Positions 12,309 through 23,184 of a DNA stretch of 64,000 nucleotides are shown here, in pieces (position 1 is the first letter of the stretch; each line of letters opens with the position of its first letter). The notes beneath the pieces are model-generated. The model was not told where the DNA came from, ran no database searches, and saw nothing but the letters and a program-made list of their open reading frames with translations. Both the position numbers and the translations under genes were made by a program. Source of the DNA: Isoetes taiwanensis (Eukaryota > Streptophyta > Lycopodiopsida > Isoetales > Isoetaceae); assembly GCA_021234155.1 (NCBI GenBank), contig JAJEKV010000002.1:33497123-33561122 (forward strand). Direction: 5' to 3'.

Positions 12309-13505
12309 CTACTCTGCTGCTCTGTGAAGTAAACCAATATCGTCAGTTAGTATAGTAAAGAAAAAGTTGAATCTTCCTTTGAAAACTCCAATTCTATCCC
12401 ATTCTTTGTCATTTTTTTTTCCCTTTTGTTGTTTATGGGCCATTGTTGATTCTTCCAAGACCGATAGGAAACAGCATTTCAACCAAGTCAAATTGGGATG
12501 TTTATTCTCAATGGCCACTCGGTTCCTATGCTTCCAGATAATCCAGCAGCATAAAGCCCTGGTTGTATTAACCAATTTGGAATCAGTCTTTAAGAATTGT
12601 CTCAGGCAGCCTGGAACCCCTTTGTTAAGCTGTGAAGTCCATGTCCAAAATTCTTCTAACCAGGGGCATTCGAAAACATGATTTGATGTTTCTTTATTTC
12701 CACAACCCAGGGCACATTCATTGCTAACTGTAGTATCATATTTACATCTCATGGAGTTTGTGTGAAGACTTTGATGCAGCACCAGCCATCTGAAAACCTT
12801 TATTTTATTTGCCATATATGTTTTCCATCCCTTAGAGCAAGTAGCAGCTAGGTCTAAGAGTATGGCTGCCAATTGGATGTGATTCTTCTATCCAATACTT
12901 TATAATTTTTTGAGCAGGGGAAGGGTTCTTAGAGTAAATGGCCCTCCAAATCATTTTTGCAGCCAGAGGCAGAGCTTGGGTAAACATGTTTTTGCAACCT
13001 AGATCCCCTTGATTCTTTGGTTTGATAAGATCACTCCAGGCCACTTTATGAGGAACTTGCCATATGAATTTTCTGATAGCCATTTTAGTACTCCTGTAAG
13101 ATGTCCTATCTGCTACCAATGCTGAGGAGAAAAAAATATGTGTACTTGCAATGACTGCATTAGCAATTTCCACTCTTCCAGCCAAGGAGAGGGAAGAAGA
13201 GTATATCATCATTTTCTTTTTTATCCTTGTGACTATCTGATCCCATAGTCCTTTGACAGACATATTTAGAGCAATGGGATTCCCAAAATCTTTGTAGCTT
13301 CCATTTGGCCAATAACTTTAATGCCTTCTAGGTTCACTTTGTATGTATCTAAGATGATAGCGCTTTTTTCTTTTTTGTTGAGTAGCATCCCTGAAACTTC
13401 CTCAAACAAATGGAGGGCTTTCAGAATTTTTTTTAGGCTATCATCATCAGCTTTAAGAACTCTAGCCATCGTATTCTTGCAGATACCTAAGCTGAAGCAA
13501 GCCAA
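12309..13505 (-). pseudogene. LINE-C reverse transcriptase C-terminus and zf-RVT (5'-truncated L1)
   Basis: Three minus-strand blocks (13505-13266, 13263-12832, 12872-12309) match in order the part of an L1 ORF2 that follows the YADD box. They include SSLSLAGRVEIANAVIAS and SSALVADRTSYRS, close to the same stretch of LINE-B (about 25255-25360). They end with CALGCGNKETSNHVFECPW (zf-RVT) and CCWIIWKHRN. The copy is truncated upstream at about 13510, and its 3' UTR may lie at 7894-8496 beyond LINE-D. Several frameshifts make it inactive. Confidence 0.8.
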
Positions 13506-13837
13506 GTGTTAGATAACGCAGTTCAGTCATTGGTGCTCTAATTTTGGCGCATGCCATTCTGAGACACACATTAGTGACAAGCTAGCGCGTACTCTTAGTG
13601 GCTTTGAGGTCTGTTTGTGTGTGCCTTTCCTCGCCAGAACCTATTTTTACCTACTGACATTTGGGTCAACAATCCAATCCAAATGCAAGCACTGGTTTTT
13701 CGATAGAGAATCTTTCCTTAAAATTGACAAGGATGGAAATTAATTGATTTTGCCCCATACCAAAATGCTCTAAAATACTTGATTTCTTTTGAAGCACCTT
13801 CATACTTTTACTTGAACTGTCTTTGAATTTTGATGCT
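13506..13837. other. Spacer, nothing recognised
   Basis: No frame in this stretch resembles a known protein. It may include decayed upstream sequence of the carboxylase relic that begins near 13838. Confidence 0.35.
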
Positions 13838-15045
13838 ACATCATTCCAGATTTGGATGATAAAAGGGTGCTTTGGTAGTTACAAACTTAAATTGAACTCA
13901 TCTGAGATTCTGCTGAGGTTCACACGCTTTGGGATGGAGGGCTTCTAGTCCAAGTTATTGTTGCTACTAGAAATTTTCTCATCTCTTTCATAGCCATAGC
14001 TTGGTTTTATCATCTAGTAAAGCATACATTGATAAAATACAAATATGAAAGGTTGGTAAATTCCCTATTGCAGAATGATCATGACCCATCACGCCTTACT
14101 GCTGAAACACCATGCAAGTTGCTTAGGTTCCTGGTTGTTGATGACAGCAATTTGGAGACAGATTCTCCGTATGGAGAAGTGGAAGTAATGAAAATGTGCA
14201 TGCCGGCCTCTTTTGGCCCCTGCATCTGGTACAGTTCGCTTCAAGTTGACAGAGGGTCAGGCTATGGTGGTAAGTGGTTAGACCTTTCTTCTTGCAAAAT
14301 GATAGAATGTAATTAAAAGCTTATTTTCTTTGCAGACTTCTGATTGGTTGGATTGCTGGACTTGGATGATCCTTCTGTCGTAAGGAAAGTAGTACCCTTT
14401 GAAAGCAACTTCCCACAACTTGGCAGTCGTACACCAATTCCCAACAAAGTATATCAACATTGTGCAACAAGTATTAATGCAGCACATACGGTGCTAATGA
14501 GATATGAACATGATATTGATGAGGTGGTACTTCTGGGCTACACATATTTGCAATTGTTTGCCATGCTTACAATGTACTGGTTCTATTGAACATTGGTTGA
14601 GAAATTATATTGTGTTGCTGTTTTTTAAAGCAGGTCGTTCAAACACTTTTAAATTGTCTGGATGATCCACAATTTTTGCCCAAAGGTAATGCTTTTTTGT
14701 GTTTCTGTATGAACCAACTTTTCTTACAATCTTGACAACAACTGCTTGATACTATATTCAAAGATTAAGAGACCTCGTCTAACAAAAGACAGGGAGATGT
14801 AGATTTTCCAGCAAAATCTCTCTATGCAGCACTAGAGGTAATGTTGTTATCCTCTAAAAACATTCCAAAGTATTGCCATCCAAGTTAATTAATTATATAT
14901 TGATTTATTTTTTTCAGAATGGATCGACTCCAACCCAGAGAAGGACTAATTGATTGTAGTAAAATTGGTGAAACCATTGGCAATACTAGCAAAAATTTTA
15001 TGATGGTGGCCGTGAGGGTCATGCATGCATGGAAAAAATTAGTGG
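13838..15045 (+). pseudogene. ACC1: Homomeric acetyl-CoA carboxylase relic, biotin-carrier region
   Basis: Pieces of a eukaryotic-type acetyl-CoA carboxylase appear in the right order. GSYKLKLNSSEI and AEVHTLWDGGLLVQ (13870-13955) precede SLLQNDHDPSRL (about 14060). The biotinyl motif GEVEVMKMCMP follows, with the biotin-accepting Lys codon at 14191-14193. Then come LLDLDDPSVVRKVVPF (14355-14410), VVQTLLNCLDDPQFLPK (about 14637-14688), DFPAKSLYAALE (about 14802-14837) and LVKPLAILAK (about 14965). Exons are separated by introns with GTAAGT and TTTGCAG-type borders. The working enzyme makes malonyl-CoA for fatty acid synthesis. Single-base shifts right after the biotin motif and in the later exons, plus missing flanking domains, mark this as a pseudogene fragment. 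Confidence 0.8.
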
Positions 15046-17387
15046 CTATTAATAGCCAAATGGCGATTTTTTAGGGGGTCTAGACAATTTTTGCGGCGAA
15101 TTTTATGAAGGGAGATTTCTTTTAAAAAAATAAAAAAATAGCCATAGTTGAAACAAATACTCCATTATTTTTTTAGAATTAGCCAAATTATTTTCCCCTT
15201 TTTCCCTAAAGAAAAAGGGATTAGCCTTTCTTTATATTATAATATTTACATATTAAATCATAAATAGCCAAACAAAAATGAATTCTTATTATAGACTTTT
15301 ACACATCCCCACCTACCATCACCATTGATACTAGTTTTTCAAAATATAAATTTCTATTACATATACCATATATGAATCTTCAAAAAGGAATTAAAGAGAT
15401 GGCCAATTTCCCTCTAGATGCCCGAGTTGGTTGCATAACATCTTCCTTTAAGGGTTAGAGATAAGTGCAACTTGATCAGTATATCTAGAAGATGTCATTG
15501 CATTGAATGTAGTTCAGACTATTGATGTTATAAGCTATGTTGTGAGCTTCTGTTAAAAGTTTTTTAATATTATTGTATGTTCCTTGATTGTTGATTATTA
15601 TTTGTAGTTGTAGTACAATATATCTAAAGCTACAAAATTTACATTTTTTTGCATTTTCCAGTTAGAAAATAATAGCTAATTAATTCAAAAGTTTTGCCAA
15701 GTCCAAATACATATAAATGTAACGATAATAATAACTTTAGCCAAATGTATATCATAAAATACTGTAAAGTTTTGAAAAATAGCCAGACCGTTTTTTATGG
15801 AAAAATATATAGTATGCTTAATTTTTTCCCTGCATGCATGCAGTATTGTTGAGTCATTTTTTTTTATGAAACATTTTAGTCAGATTGCATAGGTCAGAAG
15901 ACTTCCCACATGCTAATGTATGGTGCTCACCATGAGTACAAATGCATATTAAAAGTGATCATTTCAATACATGTTCAGTAGACACGCACAATGACATTTT
16001 GGCTTAAAGAGGAGGTGCAAGACTCTATACTAGTAGATACATTATCTTTTGCTTCTCTTTTTGTTGTTTGGCTATTTCAAGCATATGGACCTGTTTGCAA
16101 ACCTGAATGCTTGGATATTCATCCATCTGCAAACCAAACAATTTCATTGGGTAAAAAGTTTGTGACGTTGGTAATCTCAACAAGTATGAGTGATATTGTG
16201 ACTTACGTGGATGTTTTGGTTAAAAATGAATGGTTTACTTCAGTCCTATGGGAGTTTTCATTTAACTGTTCTACCTCAACAAATATTTCTGTTTCTACAT
16301 GTAAAAATATGATAAAAAAATCAAAAAGAGTTGAAATAGAATTCATTTCTAGCTATAAACTAGAACTTCCATGAGTCAAATGTATTTCATTTATTAGAAG
16401 GGATCTAATAGTTTGTACTTCAGGAATACTTGGAGCACGTTGGGACTCTTCACAAGTACTTTGCATGCAAAATATGGAATGGTCCAACTCAAACTGGTAA
16501 ACCTAGTGGTAATTTCTTAAAGGAATTTGTTGTTCCTAGTTTAGGAGTTAAAATAATACCAAGACATTCTAGCTGGTGCATGGTAATATTTTTGGTTTTG
16601 GCATCATTGGATTGAGCAGCTGCATTATTGGATTTTGGTTCTCAATAAGGTCAAGTGTTGATTTATGTACAAGGTCTCTGCATGATGGTTTATTAGGATC
16701 TCTTGTCGTGTATTATGATAGTGAACTTAAATGTAGAAAATATAACATGCATATGCACGAGATTAAAACATATTTACATTGGTGGATTGCATGTATTCAT
16801 GAACAGGAACACGAATCTCAGGAAGCGAAAGTATTGTGTTCTCCAGTTACAACCTCAGGTGCTCCTTATATTTACACCTTATTTTATTACAATAGGCAAA
16901 TGTTTGTTTACTACTTTAGGGCTCTAGCGTGAGAGAGGTTCCAATTGATGAGCAAAGAAGCATAATGCTTCAAACTGCACTTGATCTAATGGGGAGTGAA
17001 TCCTTTTCTTTAGCCTTTGTAGTGCAAGAGACCATTTATTGATTAAAAGTTAATGCCACATGGCAAAAGAATCAATCTTTAGAAATCCTCATGTAATTAT
17101 CTCTTAAGATTGGGGGATCGTTGAGTTATTCATACGATCAAAAGATGCTAGAGGAAATCACTTTATCATGACAAGGGGAAAATTCATGGCATGAATGGAT
17201 ATGGTCATCGTTCATAAAATCATAAGAATCTGCTAATTCCTAGCATTTGGTCCATGACTTAAGAGTACTAAAGTTTCTTGCATTTTTATTATGTATTCTG
17301 CTTCAAATCTATTCAAAAGTTTTTGCTGTCTTTTTTCACAGTCAAACTTGGACCTATAGCCCATTTGGTGTGGATTATATGAAGCTC
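15046..17387 (+). other. Spacer with unidentified exon-like frames
   Basis: The stretch is AT-rich with a few open frames that look more protein-like than chance: 15991-16374 (127 codons) and 16430-16615, each next to splice-like borders, and 16920-17040. I do not recognise them as any family. They could be remnants of one interrupted host gene, or chance. No carboxylase sequence was traced beyond about 15045. Confidence 0.3.
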
Positions 17388-17937
17388 ACATTAGGGATTT
17401 TTTGAGATCATAAAAGGGCCTTCTAAGAACTGCTGACTAAGCTATGTGAACTACCAATCAGAAACCAGAACTGGTAATCCAGTCAGCAAAACAGTTATAA
17501 CTAACTCACTGGATCATATTTTCTAGCATAAGTGTTGATAGAAAAGTCCAAATGAGCTTTTGTTTGGTGCAATAGATAGATCTCATTGATATCTTTCCAA
17601 CCTTGGGTGGTTTGTATATCTTTTATCCCCGTAGGATAGTAAAAAATGGTAAAAACCATATTTTTTGGAGTTTTGACAATCATAAGTGGTTAAAATATGT
17701 GCAAAGCACCTAAGGTTGGAAAGATCTCAACGAGATCTATCCATTGCACTAAACGAGAGCTCATTTGGACTTTTCTATCAATAGTTATACTAGAAAATGT
17801 GATCCAATGAGTTAGTTATAACAGTTTTGCTGACTGGACCCGTCAGGCTCTGATTTCTGATTGGTAGTTCATTTATCTTCATTTGGCTTAGTTGGCATGT
17901 TTTGAAGGCCCTTTTTTAATCTCAAAAAAACCCTAAT
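17388..17937. mobile_element. Foldback (long inverted-repeat) element, about 550 bp
   Basis: Left arm 17388-17613 and right arm 17700-17937 are imperfect reverse complements along their whole length, with a loop of about 90 bases. Shared blocks include ACTACCAATCAGAAA, GTCAGCAAAAC, GTTATAACTAACTCA and GATAGAAAAGTCCAAATGAG. Such a structure is typical of a foldback MITE or of a solo inverted duplication. No open frame or clear target duplication was found. A transcript through it would form a long hairpin. Confidence 0.8.
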
Positions 17938-19280
17938 GATATGTGTTGGTATGCACAGTCTGACTTCCCTGTTTTGTTTCTTTTCAGTCTGACTTCCCTG
18001 TTTCTTTTCTGGAAAATGACCTCTGCCATGTGTTGCCACCACCATCTTAAGATGTCATGTTTAACTAACTATGATAGTATATTATATCTGCATCCATATC
18101 GGCTTGGAGTATAGCTATTTTGTTTCAACTTCTCTAGTTGGATTTTGGATCTGTGAAAATGCCAGCCCCTGGTTTTTTATTTTCCATTTCCTTTAGGTTC
18201 TCCTCTATAATACCTGTCTTGAAAATAACTTTGTTGTATTATTTTTGAAGTTCCCAGACGAGTGCTTAACATGAGATTATATTGATAGTTATCAAGATCA
18301 TCCTATGAGATCATGTCGATGCTTATCCAATTTTATGAGATTATGTTGATTATCCTCTCTCAATAATCCCTTATTCTGGAGCATGTTTAAAGCTTAAGAT
18401 TCTTTGTTGTAGTACAATGTACTATGACGTTATTGCAAATGTCCGGTGGGCACATATTATGAATTGTTAGTATTTCTATTTTGTGAAATGCCACTTGCTT
18501 CTTGCTATTGCTTGCTCTTGCAGATCACAAATGTTTTTCATAGCATGTCCAGTTTCAACGAACTCGTGCTCGCTCTTGCAGCATGTCTAGCACAGTGAAT
18601 CTATGACACTTTCAATATTGATAAAGTTCAGTTAAACGCACTGCATTGCCAAGGATGACCAGCCATCTTGCTTTAGTGATAGTATATGTTTTATTAACTA
18701 ACATTTACGTCGCAGTAAAATGTCTTATTGGATGTAAGTTGGCGGGTATTCTACTAGTCTCCATGATATTTGGCCAACCCAAATTTTATTTTCAAGCAAG
18801 AACTTATGCTCTTTCTAACCAACTAAAGGATGTAGAGTTTGTATTCCTTTCAGATGTTTTCAAGGCAATTCTTTCTGAAACCAACATCCCATTATATGCA
18901 TGCAAACACCTCTTGGGATGGAATATTGACATAAATTTGTCCCACACTTTTGTTTTTAACTCCGATTACTCAAGATCACACAAGCTGCAATCTGTTGTAT
19001 ATACATTATGTAATGGCAAATGGTTAAATGTTAATCTCCCTTAGAATTGAGGTAAATTGAGGGCGCCTGAAGTAAATTGAGGCGTATTTCCCTTCACTAT
19101 GTTTTACCATCTTTAAAAATATGTCTATGTTAGGTGATGGATATAAGGGTTTTGTTGTGCAGATTAATACCTAGATACTTTTATGTGAATAGTTTCTTTT
19201 ATGTGCACATTCGTAAGGGTTGGGAATTTTCATTTTATAAAGGAAAATTTTTGCTGGAGCTGGCCTATAAGATGTCAAGC
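17938..19280. other. AT-rich spacer, no gene recognised
   Basis: One frame of 132 codons (18646-19044) starts with a hydrophobic stretch, but I cannot match it to a family and it lacks supporting context. A CTGACTTCCCTGTTT block is repeated at about 17961 and 17989. Nothing else stands out. Confidence 0.35.
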
Positions 19281-19906
19281 ATGTCTCTCTTTGAGATATG
19301 ACTTTTTGCCACAATTGCAATAATATTTTTTGTTTGATATCTAATTATGTTTCATATCTAAAAATGTAGAATGGTAGGGTTGTAATTCTATTCATTCTAT
19401 AGTTTGGTTATTTTAAATTGCCAATATCATTCTTGATGTCTCTTTTTGGGATATGGTGGGAGTTCAATGCTTTATGAGTTCAATGCTTTATGCTAGAAAA
19501 CTATGTAGTTCTCTTTTGTTATCACTATAAATCTCAATGTGCATCATCAACCAACAGCGTGATTTTGTTATTGTGCCAGATTGATGGCCATTAATATGTT
19601 GACGAAGGTATGTCTCTCTTTGAAGTGTGACTTTTTGCCACAATTGTAGTATTTTTGATCTAATATCTACCTATAATTCACATCTGGAAATGTAGAATGA
19701 TAGGGTTGTAATTTGTTTAATTCTATAGTTTGGTTATTTTAAATCGCCAATATCATTGTTGGTGTCTATAGTGGGAATTCAATGCTTTATGCGTAGGAAG
19801 TATGTAGTTCCCTTTTGTTATCACTATAAATCTCAATGTGCATCATCAATTGGCAACATAATTTTGGTATTGTGTCAGATCGATGGCCATTAATATGTTG
19901 ACGAAC
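19281..19906. repeat. Imperfect tandem duplication, two copies of about 300-326 bp
   Basis: Copy one (19281-19606) and copy two (19610-19906) both run from ATGTCTCTCTTTGA to TTAATATGTTGACGAA. They share long blocks such as TATAGTTTGGTTATTTTAAA and TATCACTATAAATCTCAATG. Copy one has a small internal repeat of GTTCAATGCTTTATG. No coding function is evident. Confidence 0.85.
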
Positions 19907-20835
19907 AATTAAGAAACCAGTTTTTATGGTCTGGGTTGAACACATGTTATCGAAATTATTTTCCAACAAAAGGATAAGGGCAACAAAAATCCAATGGTAG
20001 CATGAATCACCATGAATTGCCGGAATGAGCTGTCGAAATGAGAAAAGAGAGACATGTTGTCTCACAAAGAAATCAATAAGGCAAGAAAAAAAAGCAAGAA
20101 AATTGCCCAAATGAAACCTTCCAACTCTACTAGATGCAAACCTTGCTCTGGATGCAGTAGGATAAGCCCAAATACGGTAGAGCATTCTGCCACATGCTTC
20201 AAAAAGCAGTCAACCACAACGGCTGCCTAAACACATTGAATTCCTTTTCCATACCATGCATAACATCGATAAAAGATCTAAAACCCCAAGCCAAAAAATA
20301 CGATTTTGCATAAAGAAAGCGCAACCATGCAGTAAAACCCTTCCACAAATACGAAATGAAATGAGAACATGAGGTGCAGTATTAGACAGTATGATATGTG
20401 GTGCTTGCAGGCTGCCTTGCAAATTTAAATGGTCTCATGAACCTATAAGCTCATTAATTCTACCCATGACTAATGCCTGTCCCAAAAATATACATGTGCA
20501 GGTACACATGTCCACGAAAGCACACATCTTCAACAATCCCTATTTTGCTGATTCATCTATTATGTTATTCTTCATGCCAATGTTTTATTTCTATAACACT
20601 TCATCATGAGTACCCATCATATTTATACCCTTCTACAAAGCCAAAGGCCTACAAATAGATTAAAAAACAGTATATCATTCTCTTGAGTTTATAAACTCCC
20701 CGAACTAATGCCCAACATTGTCGGGCATGTAGTTCTAGTCTGGGTTAAATAAAGATAGTGAATAGTGGATGGGACTCCAATATCGGCATAACAAACCACC
20801 AACTGAAGAGTCATGGCGACATGCAGGAAACACAC
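19907..20835. other. Spacer, no gene recognised
   Basis: A minus-strand open frame of 132 codons (19787-20185) overlaps the tandem duplication and shows no family features. No RNA gene or promoter was recognised. Confidence 0.35.
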
Positions 20836-21121
20836 TTAAGGGATTCTTTATAGAATCATAAGGAATCTTAATAAATCGTGAACTTTGGATCTAGGGGAAT
20901 CTCCATAGAATACTAGAAAATCTAGGGGAATCTTTGTAGAATCTGATAAAATTCTTTAGAGGATCAAGGAGAATTTGAGGGAATCTTAATGAAATCTCAA
21001 TGAATTTTGAAGGAATCTAGAAGAATCTTCAGGAACCTACTGACATCTTAGAAAATATAGGGGGGTCTTCAAATAACTTCAGAAAATCTATAGGAATCTT
21101 GAATCTTAGGAATCTTAAGTC
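20836..21121. repeat. Degenerate GAATCT-rich minisatellite, first block
   Basis: Units of roughly 14-17 bases built on (A/G)GGAATCTT or AGAATCTA follow one another with heavy divergence. The array continues at 21655-21869 after an inserted LINE fragment, and a short trace lies past LINE-B from 27351. It therefore predates both insertions. Confidence 0.6.
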
Positions 21122-21654
21122 CTTTTTTTTTTTTTTTTTTTTTTTTTTTTGGAAGGCACGGTAGATTTTGTATTCATTGATATAAAGTTACAGCACATAC
21201 ATGATTCCATAAGAATCATATTGGAAGAATTCCAGCACATAAAAAACCCTGAATATCTAGGGGGAACCCAGAAGATCCAGGGAAAAATAAGAAACTACTA
21301 ACATAAAGTAGAATGAATGGACAAGTTAAGTACTACCAATGGAGTCATTCAACATCTTCTTCGGCTTCAACATACTATAGTGGTAAACCATCCTTCTTCT
21401 GATAAAACCAATTACTATAGGAACCTCTCCATGGTTTCCAACAACTGATCCATTTGTTAGCCCAACTGTAGCAGCTTCTGTTACCCTTAATGGCCACATA
21501 TAGATTAAACCCAAGAAAGATTTTCAGCATCCTTTGCAAACTGGAAGAGTAAAACATGAACCAAAATTTGGAGGAAACAGAGAAAGGACGTGTAGACAAA
21601 TAATTACCCAACTCTTATGCCTGAAGACGAACATTCCCATGTTTTCACATTATG
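21122..21654 (-). mobile_element. LINE-E: short 5'-truncated minus-strand LINE end
   Basis: A T-run at 21122-21150 followed by GGAAGGCACGGTAGATTTTG reads on the minus strand as a 3' UTR plus poly(A) tail, the same layout as at 7894. About 500 bases of non-coding body follow, and GAATCT repeats resume on the far side. No protein motif remains. The flanks are themselves repetitive, so a target duplication cannot be judged. Confidence 0.6.
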
Positions 21655-21869
21655 CCTGAAGGAATCTTGAGTCTTAAGGGAGTTTGAGAGAATCTTAAAG
21701 GAATGTTGGAGAATATAAAGGATTCTTTATAGAACCTTAGATAATCTAGGATAAAATTCATAGGATTCTAAGGCATCTATGACTCTTGGAGAATCTTAAG
21801 GGAATCCAGAGGAATCTTAGAGAATCTAGTCAAATATTAAGGGGATCTAGAAGAATATCAAGGCAATAT
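21655..21869. repeat. Degenerate GAATCT-rich minisatellite, second block
   Basis: Continuation of the array at 20836-21121, with the same core words (GGAATCTTGAG, GAGAATCTTAAGGGAATCC). The last 13 bases (21857-21869, ATCAAGGCAATAT) are the 5' target duplication of LINE-B. Confidence 0.6.
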
Positions 21870-23151
21870 GCCCACCATCGAGGCAATCTTAATGGTAGCG
21901 CCAGAAGAATTCGGAGGAGACAAATCATTAAGGAAAAAATTGCCCTAGCCAATAAGGAATTGGTTGAGACTCTGAAGTCACATGAACGGGACTCTCATGC
22001 TCTCAGAGGCAATGTGAAGGTTTTAAACAAAGGGGTTATCACCAAAGGTGTCTCATTTAACCCCTCGACTATGATTAAAACCTTTGATAAGCACAAACCA
22101 CCAGAACAGGTACAATTTGACAAGGTTACAGTGATTGTAGATAAGGAGGTGGGAACCCCAGAAGAGGTTTATTTCTCCTACCAATCTCCCACTGCAGAAT
22201 TCCTTGACATGGAACACCCGGTCAAAATTGATACAGTCGACATTCAAATTACTTCACCAATGCAGGACTCGTCTGTAAAACCAATACACGGGAATGAAGA
22301 GGCGGAATTCAACTCCCCCCTGTTGTGCAGTAACAGATTCAAAGTCTTACAAGATCCGACAAATGATTCTGAAGAGGAGTTCAATGATCTCCTCACCTCA
22401 CAAGGAAAAGAAGGATACATACAAGATTTGGCTCAGATACCACAGCAGACCAAGGGAACAGGATCACCTACTCCAACCCCTCCTATAACTGTAGCCCCCA
22501 CCACCCCCCTGATGTCTGATCAAATTTTTGTTGATCTCTCAGTTGATCCCCTATCCAATCATACCAATGTCTGCATTTTTGGCCCTGAACTCATTCCCTC
22601 TTCTCATCATACTCCTTTGCCTGATCTCTACAAGAAATATGGTAAGTCTACTGTGGACCTCATGAGCAGGATAGTATCTGAAGCTGTGGATGCAAATTGG
22701 CCCAAGACAAGCAAGCAGGCTGAAGAAAAGGAGATTGAGCGAATTCAGGTAAGTGAGCATTCCCCTGTTTGCCAGAGCACACAGTTTGACTCCCAAACAA
22801 GTCAAACACAGAACCAGCAAATAAGCCTCACCTCAGATGCTGATTGTCCAATCCACCTACCAAAATGCTGAAAAAGACAGCATTGATAATGGTTTGCAAG
22901 CTCTACAGCTGAATCTTGATACCTTGGACATGAACTCTGACCAGAGTCAACCAGATCTAATTGTGCCTGACTCAGAGGAAGACATGAGTAGCAGCCCTCT
23001 ACATGACATCTCCAATACATCCCTGAGATCCTTAAAAAGGAAAATGAAAGGTAGGGCCCTAACCAAGTCTCCTGGGAGCAGTGAAAATTTCCACATATAT
23101 AATACTCGAAGTAAGGCTTCACCTCATGGCCTTAAAAAACTTAATTATTGA
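21870..23151 (+). pseudogene. LINE-B ORF1 C-terminal part, frameshifted
   Basis: The frame is open from the element's 5' edge to 22871 and then continues in another frame (about 22837-23151). It contains CSNRFKVLQDP (about 22330), a linker typical of plant L1 ORF1, acidic stretches, and a basic tail with SLKRKMKGRALTKSPGS. The frame also reads into the flanking minisatellite, so the first Met of the open frame (21786) lies outside the element and is not a true start. No RNA-binding fold or zinc knuckle is visible. Confidence 0.6.
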
Positions 23152-23184
23152 GTTCCTCCCTGAGTCTCCCCCTCATCTTACCTT

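Noticed and set aside
18646-19044. 132-codon frame as a host gene
   Set aside because: No family resemblance, no splice context that holds up, and AT-rich composition like the surrounding spacer.
21786-21870. Start of LINE-B ORF1 at the first in-frame Met (21786)
   Set aside because: That Met lies in the flanking minisatellite outside the element boundary set by the target duplication.
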